Assembly: GCF_008801405.1 (NCBI RefSeq)
Contig: NZ_VZPV01000001.1
Coordinates: forward strand, 2,356,001-2,420,000
Direction: 5' to 3'
Source of the DNA: Ralstonia insidiosa
GTDB taxonomy: Bacteria; Pseudomonadota; Gammaproteobacteria; Burkholderiales; Burkholderiaceae
DNA length: 64,000 nucleotides
The position numbers and the translations under genes were made by a program. Shown piece after piece: positions 1 through 8,209 of the stretch (its first letter is position 1; each line of letters begins with the position of its first letter). Under the pieces are notes generated by a model that saw only the letters and a list, made by a program, of their open reading frames with translations, was not told where the DNA came from and made no database searches.

Positions 1-378
1 AACCCACGCCAGCGCTGCATACAGAACGATCGCCAGCAGGAAGTTGGCGACGGGGCCTGCGGCCACGATGGCGAAACGCTTGTAGACAGGCTGGTGATCG
101 AAGGTGCGCGGCAGCTCGTCGGGCAGGATAGGCGGATCTTTCTCAGGGTCCCTCGCGCCCTCGCCCAGCATCTTGACGTAACCGCCAAGCGGGATGGCGC
201 AGAGGGTCCATTCGGTGCGGTCCGGGCCGCGGCCGACATGACGAAACAGCACCTTGCCGAAGCCGACCGAAAACCGCAGCACTTTCACGCCGCACAAACG
301 CGCGACGCTGTAGTGGCCCAGCTCATGAATGACGATCAGTACCGCGATCGCAAAAACAAACGCTAAAACGGTCTGCAA
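1..378 (-). CDS. rseP: RIP metalloprotease RseP, N-terminal part (cut by window edge)
   Basis: Site-2 zinc protease of the inner membrane; in the family it cleaves anti-sigma factor RseA after DegS and also removes signal-peptide remnants. Only the first 126 codons are in the window. I read a TTG start at 376-378 because GGAGAAGG lies 3 bases upstream on the minus strand and the protein begins immediately with the expected first membrane segment. The HExxH zinc motif (HELGH) is at residues 18-22. A typical RseP stretch follows (LGGYVKMLGEG), then the second hydrophobic segment with FAIVAAGPVANFLLAI. It sits downstream of dxr on the same strand, an order common in proteobacteria. The gene would be missed by an ATG-only search. 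Confidence 0.9.
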   Translation of the reverse strand, partial: MQTVLAFVFAIAVLIVIHELGHYSVARLCGVKVLRFSVGFGKVLFRHVGRGPDRTEWTLCAIPLGGYVKMLGEGARDPEKDPPILPDELPRTFDHQPVYKRFAIVAAGPVANFLLAIVLYAALAWV

Positions 379-466
379 GAACCTTCTCCGGAAGCACTGA
401 TGGGCGCGCACGGGCGCAACCCGCGCGAGCCTACTATGTTACCCGCTCGCGCTGACGGAGCACTTG

Positions 467-1657
467 TCACGCAGCCGGCAGATGCGCGCACGCCGTCGCA
501 ATGTAGCGCTCTGCCTCGCCACGCGCGTACGCATCGGCAGCAAACACGGTGTCGAGCGAGTCCGCCGGTACGATGGAAGCACGCGCCAGCGTGTCGCCCA
601 CCACGGCAGCAATATCGGTAAAACGGATGCGGCGCTGCAAAAATGCATCGACCGCCACCTCGTTGGCCGCATTCAGCACAGCAGGTGCCGTGCCACCGGC
701 GCGTAGCGCGTCAAATGCGAGTGCGAGGCACGGGAAGCGGCGCAGGTCCGGCGCCTCGAAAGTCAGCGTGCCGGTGGCGGCCAAGTCCAGCAGCGGCACA
801 CCGGCCTCAATCCGCTCCGGGTACGCGAGCCCGTATGCAATCGGCGTACGCATGTCGGGGTTACCGAGCTGCGCCAGCACCGAGCCATCGTCGTAGCCGA
901 CCATTGAATGGATCACGCTCTGCGGATGGATCAGCACCTCAAGGCGCTCGACCGGCACGCCAAACAGCCAGTACGCCTCGATCACCTCCAGCCCCTTGTT
1001 CATCATGGTGGCGGAGTCGACCGAGATCTTGCGTCCCATGACCCAGTTGGGGTGAGCGCAAGCCTGGTCGGGCGTAACGTCAGCAAGGGTGTCGACGGCG
1101 CGCGTGCGGAATGGGCCGCCCGAGGCGGTCAGGACGATACGCGACACGCCTCGGCCAAACGTGGGGGCCTGCTGCGGCAGACACTGAAAAATGGCGTTGT
1201 GCTCGCTATCGATCGGCAGCACGGTGGCGCCATGCTGGCGCACGGCGTCCATGAAGAGCGCGCCGGACATCACCAGCGCTTCTTTGTTCGCCAGCAACAC
1301 GCGCTTGCCTGCACGTACGGCGGCCAACGTCGGACGCAAGCCTGCGGCGCCCACAATGGCAGCCATGACAGCATCGCAATCAGGATGCGCGGCAGCCTCT
1401 TCCAGTGCCTCAGTGCCAAAACGGATATCGATGCCGGCCGCATCAGCGCCAAGCTGCTCACGTAGCGCTTGAGCCGCTGCCGCCGAGCCAAGCACAGCCA
1501 TCCGCGGACGGAACTCGCGGCATAACTTCGCAAGCTTGTCGGCCTGTGCATTGGCGGTGAGTGCGAACACGCGGTACTTGTCGGGGTGACTGCGCACCAC
1601 GTCGAGCGTGCTGTCACCAATGGAGCCGGTTGCGCCAAGAACGGTCAAACGCATCAT
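467..1657 (-). CDS. dxr: 1-deoxy-D-xylulose 5-phosphate reductoisomerase
   Basis: Second enzyme of the non-mevalonate (MEP) isoprenoid pathway; converts DXP to 2-C-methyl-D-erythritol 4-phosphate with NADPH and a divalent metal. The 396-residue length is normal. The N-terminus shows the NADPH-binding fold (LTVLGATGSIGDSTLDV, residues 4-20). The central substrate/metal region has LPIDSEHNAIFQ and the signature VDSATMMNKGLE, followed by IHPQSVIHSMV. It lies 14 bases downstream of cdsA on the same strand, so it is probably transcribed from the uppS side and continues into rseP 88 bases later. The start ATG is well supported by the family N-terminus. Confidence 0.97.
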   Translation of the reverse strand: MMRLTVLGATGSIGDSTLDVVRSHPDKYRVFALTANAQADKLAKLCREFRPRMAVLGSAAAAQALREQLGADAAGIDIRFGTEALEEAAAHPDCDAVMAAIVGAAGLRPTLAAVRAGKRVLLANKEALVMSGALFMDAVRQHGATVLPIDSEHNAIFQCLPQQAPTFGRGVSRIVLTASGGPFRTRAVDTLADVTPDQACAHPNWVMGRKISVDSATMMNKGLEVIEAYWLFGVPVERLEVLIHPQSVIHSMVGYDDGSVLAQLGNPDMRTPIAYGLAYPERIEAGVPLLDLAATGTLTFEAPDLRRFPCLALAFDALRAGGTAPAVLNAANEVAVDAFLQRRIRFTDIAAVVGDTLARASIVPADSLDTVFAADAYARGEAERYIATACAHLPAA

Positions 1658-1671
1658 GTTCGGAAGACGCC

Positions 1672-2490
1672 TCAGGAGATCAGCAACGCGGCCAGCGGGA
1701 ACACCGGTAACAGCGCGTCGATACGGTCGAGCACGCCGCCATGGCCAGGCAGCAGCCGGCTGCTGTCCTTCATGCCAACCTGGCGCTTGAGCAGGGACTC
1801 AAACAAATCGCCGCCAATGCTTGCAGCCACCAGCACGATCGTCAGCGCCAAGGCGACGATTGCACCGTTCTGGTCGAACTGGCGCGAGAACCACGTCGGC
1901 GCAAACCAATGCGTAACGCCCGCCACTGTCGCGATGATTGCCACGAGCACGGCCCCACCAATCGCACCTTCCCATGACTTGCCGGGACTGATGGTCGGCG
2001 CCAGCTTGCGCCGGCCAATGGCCTTGCCAACGAAATAGGCACCCACATCGGCCGCCCATACGAGCACCGCGACGGAGAGCAGGAAAGCAATTCCCTGTGC
2101 ACGCAGTGCGATGGCTGCATGCACGAACGCCGGCAACATCACCAAGCCCAACAACGTGAAGACGACCTTGCGCGTACCTTGCAGCTCACGCACGCCGCCA
2201 GCCAGCAGGCCCCAGGCGACCACCCACGCGATCACCGCGCCATGGAACAGCGGCCGCACATTGCCACGCACAGGGATGTCGTGCCAGGCGATTGTCAGCA
2301 CAACCACGACCACCGCATACAGCATTGGCCCCCACCAGCCCGGCAAACGCACGAGCCGCCCCCACTCCCAGGCCGCCAACACGGCAAACACTGTCACCAG
2401 CCCGGCAAGGCCGGCTGGCGGTGCGAAGAACAGAATGGGCAGGATGACAATCAGCAGGCAGACGGCGGTAATGACGCGAGTCAGCAGCAT
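1672..2490 (-). CDS. cdsA: Phosphatidate cytidylyltransferase
   Basis: Makes CDP-diacylglycerol from phosphatidic acid and CTP, the branch point of phospholipid synthesis, in the inner membrane. The 272 residues are almost entirely hydrophobic segments. The C-terminal family signature is present as SIGGDLFESLLKRQVGMKDSS, preceded by the conserved patch with GRRKLAPTISPGKSWEGAIGG. The gene starts only 3 bases after the uppS stop codon, so the two are very likely translated from one message. The order uppS-cdsA-dxr-rseP matches the conserved proteobacterial block. Confidence 0.96.
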   Translation of the reverse strand: MLLTRVITAVCLLIVILPILFFAPPAGLAGLVTVFAVLAAWEWGRLVRLPGWWGPMLYAVVVVVLTIAWHDIPVRGNVRPLFHGAVIAWVVAWGLLAGGVRELQGTRKVVFTLLGLVMLPAFVHAAIALRAQGIAFLLSVAVLVWAADVGAYFVGKAIGRRKLAPTISPGKSWEGAIGGAVLVAIIATVAGVTHWFAPTWFSRQFDQNGAIVALALTIVLVAASIGGDLFESLLKRQVGMKDSSRLLPGHGGVLDRIDALLPVFPLAALLIS

Positions 2491-2493
2491 GTG

Positions 2494-3270
2494 TCAGGCT
2501 CCGGCAGATAGCGCGGGGGGAACGCCGGGCTCAAGCTGCGCACTGGTGCGGCCAAAGCGGCGCTCGCGATTGCGATACCAGGCGAAGGCACGATCCAGTT
2601 CTGCGGCATCGAAATCGGGCCAGTAGCGATCCGTGAAATACAGCTCCGAATACGCAAGCTGCCAGAGCAGGAAGTTGCTGATGCGCTGTTCGCCGCCAGT
2701 GCGGATAAACAGGTCTGGCTCGGGCGCATAGGCCAGCGCCATGTACGGCGCCAGAACGTCTTCCGTGATGGCCTCGGGCGCGATGCCCGGCTGCGCCACC
2801 ATCAATGCCCGCATGGCCTGGAGGATGTCCCACCGGCCGCCGTAGTTGGCGAGGATGGTGACCGTCAGGCCTGGATTGGCAGCCGTCTTGGCCTCCGCCT
2901 CGCGGATCAGCAATTGAATGCGCGGGCTGAACGCCGACAGGTCACCCACCACGCGCAAGCGGATGCCATTCGCATGCAGCTTGCTCACCTCGCGGCGCAG
3001 CGCTGTCATGAACAGCTTCATCAGGAAGGTGACTTCTTCAGCCGGGCGGCGCCAGTTCTCAGAACTGAAGGCGAACAGTGTCAGATAACCGACACCTCGG
3101 CGCGCCGCAGCTTCAACCGTTGCGCGCACGGCATCGAGGCCACGGCTGTGCCCCGCCACGCGCGGCAAATGGCGCTCGGTGGCCCAACGGCCGTTGCCAT
3201 CCATGATGACGGCAACGTGGCGCGGGGTATCAGCGGTGTCCGGCACCGCCTGTGTGGAACTAATATGCAT
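2494..3270 (-). CDS. uppS: Isoprenyl transferase / undecaprenyl diphosphate synthase
   Basis: Condenses isopentenyl diphosphate units in cis to make the C55 lipid carrier used for peptidoglycan and O-antigen. The protein has 258 residues from the chosen ATG at 3268-3270, with a GGGAAG ribosome site about 10 bases upstream. A TTG 18 bases further up is possible but less likely. The catalytic N-terminal motif HVAVIMDGNGRWA is present, then the region with FAFSSENWRRP, and the C-terminal signatures PDLFIRTGGEQRISNFLLWQ and ELYFTDRYWPDF. It lies between frr and cdsA in the expected operon. Confidence 0.96.
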   Translation of the reverse strand: MHISSTQAVPDTADTPRHVAVIMDGNGRWATERHLPRVAGHSRGLDAVRATVEAAARRGVGYLTLFAFSSENWRRPAEEVTFLMKLFMTALRREVSKLHANGIRLRVVGDLSAFSPRIQLLIREAEAKTAANPGLTVTILANYGGRWDILQAMRALMVAQPGIAPEAITEDVLAPYMALAYAPEPDLFIRTGGEQRISNFLLWQLAYSELYFTDRYWPDFDAAELDRAFAWYRNRERRFGRTSAQLEPGVPPALSAGA

Positions 3271-3322
3271 GAATCGGGCTTCCCGCAACCGGCACTCAAC
3301 GCGCCGGCCTTGGGAGACGGCC

Positions 3323-3883
3323 TTACACCGTCATGATTTCCTTGTCTTTCTCGGCAACCAGCTTGTCGATCTCGGCGACGAACTTGTCGGTCAGTTTCTG
3401 CACGTCGTCGCCACCGCGACGCTCGTCGTCTTCCGAGATGGCCTTGTCCTTGACCAGCTTCTTGAGCTGTTCGTTCGCATCGCGGCGCAGGTTGCGCACG
3501 GCGACCTTGGCGTCTTCGCCTTCGCCCTTGACGACCTTGGTCAGTTCCTTGCGGCGCTCTTCGGTCAACGCGGGCGTCGGGACGCGGATGATGTCCCCCA
3601 TGGTGGCGGGGTTCAGGCCCAGATCCGCCTCACGGATGGCCTTCTCGACGGCTTGCACCATCTTCTTTTCCCACGGTTGCACGCCGATCGTGCGCGCGTC
3701 CACCAGCGTCACGTTGGCGACTTGGCTGATCGGCACCATCGAGCCGTAGTAGTCGACTTGCACGTGATCGAGCAGACCGGTGTGGGCACGGCCAGTACGG
3801 ATCTTGGCCAGATCCGTCCTGAGAGCCTCGATCGACTTCTGCATCTTCTGCTCGGCATTCTTCTTAACATCGGCGACGCTCAT
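3323..3883 (-). CDS. frr: Ribosome recycling factor
   Basis: Works with EF-G to split post-termination ribosomes. The chosen start gives 186 residues, the usual length (about 185). The start at 3881-3883 is supported by AGGAAG just upstream and by the standard N-terminus MSVADVKKNAEQKM. An upstream in-frame extension of 12 codons is spurious. Conserved elements include KIRTGRAHTGLLDHV (residues 28-42), the DVDY-type strand region, LGLNPATMGDIIRVPTPALTEERRKEL, and the basic KVAVRNLRRDANEQLKK helix. It lies between pyrH and uppS. Confidence 0.97.
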   Translation of the reverse strand: MSVADVKKNAEQKMQKSIEALRTDLAKIRTGRAHTGLLDHVQVDYYGSMVPISQVANVTLVDARTIGVQPWEKKMVQAVEKAIREADLGLNPATMGDIIRVPTPALTEERRKELTKVVKGEGEDAKVAVRNLRRDANEQLKKLVKDKAISEDDERRGGDDVQKLTDKFVAEIDKLVAEKDKEIMTV

Positions 3884-4060
3884 ACTTCCTCCGAACGATA
3901 ACGGCGGTCTGCCGGACATACGCCCCGGAATTCGACACAGGGCACCGGCAAGACCAAAAAGACAATAGGCGATTTTACATGGAAGCCGCTCGCCAACGCC
4001 ATTTACACGGGGTCAGCGAGCGGTAAAAAAGGCGCTGACAAGGCAGCTAGGCTACCTGCC

Positions 4061-4771
4061 TCAGACGTGCACCAGCGTGCCTTCGTCTTCACCCAGAATC
4101 ACACGCTTGAGCGCGCCCGGCTTCTGGATCGAGAACACCTTGATCGGCAGCTTCTGGTCGCGGCACAGCGCAAAAGCGGTTGCATCCATCACCTGCAGGT
4201 TGCGCGAGATGGCCTCGTCGAACGTGATGGTGGTGTAGCGGGTGGCGCTCGGGTCCTTCTTCGGGTCAGCGGTGTAAACGCCGTCAACCTTGGTGGCCTT
4301 GAGAACGATCTCGGCACCGATTTCCGAGCCGCGCAGCGCCGCTGCAGTGTCGGTGGTGAAGAACGGGTTGCCCGTGCCGGCCGCGAAGATCACGATCTTG
4401 CCCTCTTCCAGCTGGCGAATCGCACGGGGGCGGATGTACGGCTCAACCACCTGGTCCAGGCGCAGCGCAGATTGCACGCGGCCTTCGAGGTTGGCGTGGC
4501 GCATGGCATCCTGCAGGGCCAGTGCGTTCATCATCGTGGCCAGCATGCCCATGTAATCGGCCGTGGCGCGATCCATGCCGGCCGCACCGCCCGCGACACC
4601 GCGGAAGATGTTGCCGCCGCCGATCACCACCGCCACCTGCACGCCCAGCTTCACGATTTCGGCGATGTCGTTGACCATCCCCTCGATGGTGCTGCGGTTG
4701 ATGCCGAAGGCATCATCGCCCATCAGGGCTTCGCCGGAAAGTTTGAGTAGAACGCGCTTGTAGGCAGGCAT
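4061..4771 (-). CDS. pyrH: Uridylate kinase
   Basis: Phosphorylates UMP to UDP; in bacteria a hexameric amino-acid-kinase-fold enzyme regulated by GTP and UTP. The ATG at 4769-4771 gives 236 residues, the family length. The N-terminus YKRVLLKLSGEALMG carries the phosphate-binding lysine motif. The glycine-rich VVIGGGNIFRG loop, DYMGMLATMMNALALQDA and the C-terminal VDGVYTADPKKDPSA region are typical. A longer in-frame reading to 4915 has no conserved content. It is followed by frr and preceded by tsf, the standard order rpsB-tsf-pyrH-frr. Confidence 0.97.
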   Translation of the reverse strand: MPAYKRVLLKLSGEALMGDDAFGINRSTIEGMVNDIAEIVKLGVQVAVVIGGGNIFRGVAGGAAGMDRATADYMGMLATMMNALALQDAMRHANLEGRVQSALRLDQVVEPYIRPRAIRQLEEGKIVIFAAGTGNPFFTTDTAAALRGSEIGAEIVLKATKVDGVYTADPKKDPSATRYTTITFDEAISRNLQVMDATAFALCRDQKLPIKVFSIQKPGALKRVILGEDEGTLVHV

Positions 4772-4930
4772 GGAGATCCTCTTGACGATTCCTGGTACAG
4801 GAGACAGGAAAGGGGGAATGACAGCTGCGACAGACGAAGCGGGGCTTCGCTCATCTCGCAACCTTCTTGCGCGGAAGCCGTCTGGGCTCAGTTCAGCCAA
4901 ACGATGCCCGCGCAAGCAGGCTGCACCTAC

Positions 4931-4958
4931 AAACAGGGCACCTTGCGGTGCCCTGTTT
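4931..4958 (-). terminator. Perfect 12-bp hairpin after tsf
   Basis: The stretch is a perfect inverted repeat with 12-bp arms (4931-4942 and 4947-4958) around a 4-base loop. The arm ends in TTT on both strands, and the hairpin lies about 100 bases past the tsf stop codon. This is consistent with an intrinsic terminator or an attenuating hairpin between tsf and pyrH. The T-tract is short, so read-through into pyrH is likely. The rest of 4772-5055 shows no gene. Confidence 0.6.
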
Positions 4959-5055
4959 GCTCGGCATTATACGATCGCGCCGATGGAGAAAAGTTGCCCT
5001 GCCGGCCTGCGCCGGCGGGCGGATCTCCGTTCCATCGAAAGCAATCGCTGCAGCA

Positions 5056-5946
5056 TTACGCCTGTTGCTTTGCAGCAGCCACTTGGGCGGCCACTTCAGC
5101 AGCAAAGTCGTCTTGCTTCTTCTCGATGCCTTCGCCCACCACGAACAGCGTGAATGCCTTCACGGTCGTGTTGGCAGCCTTGAGCATCTGCTCAACGGTC
5201 TGCTTGTCGTTCTTCACGAACGGCTGGTTCAGCAGCGAAACTTCCTTCAGGTACTTTTGCACGCTGCCTTCCACCATCTTGGCAACGATTTCAGCCGGCT
5301 TGCCCGATTCAGCAGCCTTCTGCTCAGCAACACTGCGCTCCTTTGCGACCAGATCAGCCGGCACGTCATCTGCCGACAGCGACACCGGCTTCATGGCTGC
5401 AACTTGCATTGCCGCATCCTTGGCTGCCTCTTCGCTACCCTCGAACGCCACCATCACACCGATACGGGCGCCGTGCAGGTACGACGTCAGCGTGCTGCCT
5501 TCGTAGCGCTTGAAGCGGCGGATCGTCATGTTCTCGCCGATCTTGCCGATCAGGCCCACGCGCACGTCTTCAACCGTGGGGCCGAAGCCGTCTTGCGACA
5601 GCGGCAGTGCGCCGATAGCGGCGACGTCAGCCGGGTTGCTCTTGGCGATCAGTGCTGCCACCGAGTTGGCGAAGGCCAGGAACGAATCGTTCTTCGAGAC
5701 GAAGTCGGTTTCGCAGTTGATCTCGACCAGCGCGCCGGTGGTGCCGTCCACGGCAGCCGCCACCACGCCTTCAGCGGTGATGCGCGAGGCAGCCTTGCCG
5801 GCCTTGTTGCCCAGCTTCACGCGCAGGATTTCTTCAGCCTTTTCCAGGTTGCCTTCGGCTTCCGTCAGGGCCTTCTTGCACTCCATCATCGGCGCGTCGG
5901 TCTTCGCGCGCAGTTCTGCCACCATGCTTGCGGTAATTGCCGCCAT
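5056..5946 (-). CDS. tsf: Elongation factor Ts
   Basis: Nucleotide-exchange factor that recycles EF-Tu-GDP. The protein has 296 residues. The N-terminal UBA-like domain is intact, starting ITASMVAELRAKTDAPMMECKKAL, with the EF-Ts signature around residues 12-27. The second signature ALVEINCETDFVSKNDSF follows near residue 75, and the C-terminal part ends in a coiled, alanine-rich tail typical of the family. It lies downstream of rpsB on the same strand, but a strong terminator sits between them. It may therefore depend on read-through or on its own promoter in 5947-6085. Confidence 0.97.
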   Translation of the reverse strand: MAAITASMVAELRAKTDAPMMECKKALTEAEGNLEKAEEILRVKLGNKAGKAASRITAEGVVAAAVDGTTGALVEINCETDFVSKNDSFLAFANSVAALIAKSNPADVAAIGALPLSQDGFGPTVEDVRVGLIGKIGENMTIRRFKRYEGSTLTSYLHGARIGVMVAFEGSEEAAKDAAMQVAAMKPVSLSADDVPADLVAKERSVAEQKAAESGKPAEIVAKMVEGSVQKYLKEVSLLNQPFVKNDKQTVEQMLKAANTTVKAFTLFVVGEGIEKKQDDFAAEVAAQVAAAKQQA

Positions 5947-6087
5947 TTCATGCTCCTTGTTTCAGATCGTCGTCCGGTCGCGCACTGAAACGGTCTTTGC
6001 GTTTTCGCTTCGCGCCGGCCTGTCGTCCGGTTTCCATCCGGCCGCCCCACGAGATACGACGCGCGTGGGACATCCGCATGACAAATT

Positions 6088-6117
6088 AAAAAAAAGGGGC
6101 GTTTGTTACGCGCCCCT
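6088..6117 (-). terminator. Intrinsic terminator between rpsB and tsf
   Basis: Read on the minus strand, AGGGGCG and CGCCCCT pair across a 9-base loop and are followed directly by eight T residues (plus-strand A run 6088-6095). It lies about 100 bases after the rpsB stop. It is a textbook Rho-independent terminator placed inside the rpsB-tsf operon. It probably works as a partial terminator that sets the S2:EF-Ts ratio. Confidence 0.85.
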
Positions 6118-6219
6118 GTTTGGCTTTCACCTTTGATGCAGCGCGTTTGCAGTGCATCATCGATATGGCCTGACGCACTTCCCGCTCGGCAATGCGGCGG
6201 GCGCGCGCCTTCTTGTGAT

Positions 6220-6963
6220 TTAGCCTTCCTGGACTTCGACGAAGTCGTCGCCACCACGAGCGGCTTCCACGACTTCCTGGACCGCGTTGGCACGGCCTTC
6301 CAAGATCGCGTCGGCCACGCCGCGCACGTACAGTGCAACAGCCTTGCTCGAGTCGTCGTTACCCGGGATAACGTAGTCAATGCCTTCCGGCGAGTGGTTC
6401 GTGTCAACCACGCCGATCACCGGAATACCCAGCTTGGCAGCTTCGGTCACGGCGATCTTGTGGTAACCAACGTCCACCACGAAGATGGCGTCCGGAATGC
6501 CGCCCATGTCCTTGATACCACCGATGGACTTGGTCAGCTTGTCCATTTCACGCTCGAACATCAGCGCTTCCTTCTTGCTCATGGTGTCGGTCGCGCCAGC
6601 TTCCTTGGCGGCTTCCATGTCCTTGAGGCGCTTGATCGAGGTCTTGACCGTCTTGAAGTTGGTCAGCATACCGCCGAGCCAGCGGCTGTCGACGAACGGC
6701 ATGCCTGCACGAGCGGCTTCCTCAGCCAGGATCTCGCGCGACTGACGCTTCGTACCGACGAACATGATGGTGCCCCGGTTGGCTGCCAGTTGGCGCACGT
6801 ACTTCAGTGCGTCCAGGTACATCGGCAGCGTCTTTTCCAGGTTAATGATGTGAATCTTGTTGCGATGGCCGAAAATGAAGGGGGCCATCTTCGGGTTCCA
6901 GAAGCGGGTTTGGTGGCCAAAGTGGACACCGGCTTCCAGCATTTCGCGCATGGTTACGGACAT
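6220..6963 (-). CDS. rpsB: 30S ribosomal protein S2
   Basis: Structural protein of the small ribosomal subunit. The ATG at 6961-6963 gives 247 residues and the family N-terminus MSVTMREMLEAGVHFGHQT, with GGAG 8 bases upstream. The family signatures appear as RFWNPKMAPFIFGHRNKIHIINLEKT and the later PDAIFVVDVGYHKIAVTEAAKLGIPVIGVVDTN. A longer in-frame start at 7014 is not supported. It is the first gene of the rpsB-tsf-pyrH-frr block and has a clear promoter about 130 bases upstream. Confidence 0.97.
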   Translation of the reverse strand: MSVTMREMLEAGVHFGHQTRFWNPKMAPFIFGHRNKIHIINLEKTLPMYLDALKYVRQLAANRGTIMFVGTKRQSREILAEEAARAGMPFVDSRWLGGMLTNFKTVKTSIKRLKDMEAAKEAGATDTMSKKEALMFEREMDKLTKSIGGIKDMGGIPDAIFVVDVGYHKIAVTEAAKLGIPVIGVVDTNHSPEGIDYVIPGNDDSSKAVALYVRGVADAILEGRANAVQEVVEAARGGDDFVEVQEG

Positions 6964-7268
6964 GAAATTCTCCAGTCGGGTTAGGTCTAAAGCCGCCTCA
7001 GACATCCCTCGCATGCGATACGACGGACACCCGCGGTGAAGCGGCTCGCGATTTCAAGCAACACCAGCCACATGGCCGGCAATCTGCTCAGCCAGCGATT
7101 ATAGCCCCAAAAACCCAATCAACTCAAGACCTTCCGAGCATTGACGCAGGACGGACCGAGACCAGCGCCGGATGCCCAAAAACCCCGTCCGGGCCGCTTT
7201 GGTGCGATAATTCATGCTTTAGATACATCGTGGCGCCTTGCGCGCCCACATGCAGAAAAAGTCACAGC
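6964..7268. other. Divergent intergenic region between rpsB and map
   Basis: About 305 bases without a gene. It holds the rpsB promoter (7098-7127, described separately) and a GC-rich rpsB leader of about 125 bases in which an AGCCGC/GCGGCT pair could form a long-range stem. It must also hold the promoter of map, for which I see no convincing hexamer pair. The leader could be the target of S2 autoregulation, but I do not recognise a described leader motif. Confidence 0.5.
7098..7127 (-). promoter_or_regulatory. Sigma70-type promoter of rpsB
   Basis: On the minus strand there is TTGAGT (7122-7127), an 18-base spacer, and a perfect TATAAT (7098-7103). Transcription would start near 7090, giving a leader of about 125 bases before the rpsB ATG. 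This is the best promoter match in the translation block. Confidence 0.7.
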
Positions 7269-8093
7269 ATGGCCGTTACCATTCACACCGCCGAAGACAT
7301 TGCGCACATGCGCGTGGCCTGCCGGCTTGCGTCCGAAGTCCTGGATTACATCACCCCGTTCGTCAAACCGGGGGTGACCACGGGCAAGCTGAACGAGTTG
7401 TGCCATGCCTACATGCGTGACGTGCAAGGCACTGTGCCGGCGCCCCTCAACTATGCGCCGCCAGGCTACCCCCCCTTCCCCGCCTCGATCTGCACGTCGG
7501 TCAACGACGTGATCTGCCACGGTATTCCGACCGACAAGGTGCTCAAGAACGGTGACATCGTCAACCTGGACATCACCGTCATCACCAAGGAAGGCTATTA
7601 CGGCGACACCAGCCGCACCTTCATCGTCGGTGAGGGCTCGATCCTGGCCAAGCGTCTGACGCAGGTGACGTTCGAGTGCATGTGGAAGGGCATTGCCGCC
7701 GTGCGCCCGGGTGCGCGCCTGGGCGACATTGGCCACGTGATCCAGCAGCACGCCGAAGCCGCCGGCTACAGCGTGGTGCGTGAATATTGCGGCCACGGCA
7801 TCGGCAAGGTGTTCCATGCGGACCCGCAGATCCTGCACTACGGCCGTCCGGGCACTGGCATGGAACTGAAGGCCGGCATGATCTTCACGATCGAACCCAT
7901 GATCAACGCGGGCAAGCGCGACATCCGTACGATGCCCGACCAGTGGACCGTCAAGACGCGTGACCGCAGTCTGTCGGCCCAATGGGAGCACACCCTGCTG
8001 GTGACGGAAACCGGCTATGAAGTGCTGACCGTATCGGCACTGACGCCACCGCCACCGGATTTCGTGCACGAAGGTACGCCGGCTACGGCCTGA
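7269..8093 (+). CDS. map: Methionine aminopeptidase, type I
   Basis: Removes the N-terminal methionine from nascent proteins; a di-metal enzyme of the pita-bread fold. The ATG at 7269 gives 274 residues and the normal N-terminus MAVTIHTAEDIAHMRVACRLAS. Metal ligands are visible in context: D in VNLDITVITKEGYYGDTSRTF (two Asp), H in YCGHGIGKVFH, and E in TIEPMINAG and QWEHTLLVTE. It is divergent from rpsB, a common arrangement, and is followed by glnD 116 bases downstream. The in-frame sequence upstream of 7269 is not conserved. Confidence 0.97.
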   Translation: MAVTIHTAEDIAHMRVACRLASEVLDYITPFVKPGVTTGKLNELCHAYMRDVQGTVPAPLNYAPPGYPPFPASICTSVNDVICHGIPTDKVLKNGDIVNLDITVITKEGYYGDTSRTFIVGEGSILAKRLTQVTFECMWKGIAAVRPGARLGDIGHVIQQHAEAAGYSVVREYCGHGIGKVFHADPQILHYGRPGTGMELKAGMIFTIEPMINAGKRDIRTMPDQWTVKTRDRSLSAQWEHTLLVTETGYEVLTVSALTPPPPDFVHEGTPATA

Positions 8094-8164
8094 TTGAACC
8101 AAGCGGTGCGCCCACCCACGAGCGCACCGCAGCGGCCGGCCCAGCGTCGGCCCGACTCTTGCAG

Positions 8165-8187
8165 CGACCGGACATTTCCTCCGGTCG
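8165..8187 (+). terminator. Hairpin between map and glnD
   Basis: CGACCGGA (8165-8172) pairs perfectly with TCCGGTCG (8180-8187) across a 7-base loop and is followed by a T-rich stretch (TTGTTTCATT). It could be a weak terminator of map or a leader hairpin of glnD. The T-tract is interrupted, so confidence is modest. Confidence 0.4.
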
Positions 8188-8209
8188 TTGTTTCATTCAC
8201 GCTCCATTC

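Noticed and set aside
3986..4023. Hairpin CCGCTCGC / GCGAGCGG as a terminator of pyrH
   Set aside because: On the minus strand the T-run precedes rather than follows the stem, and the loop is 22 bases; not an intrinsic terminator.
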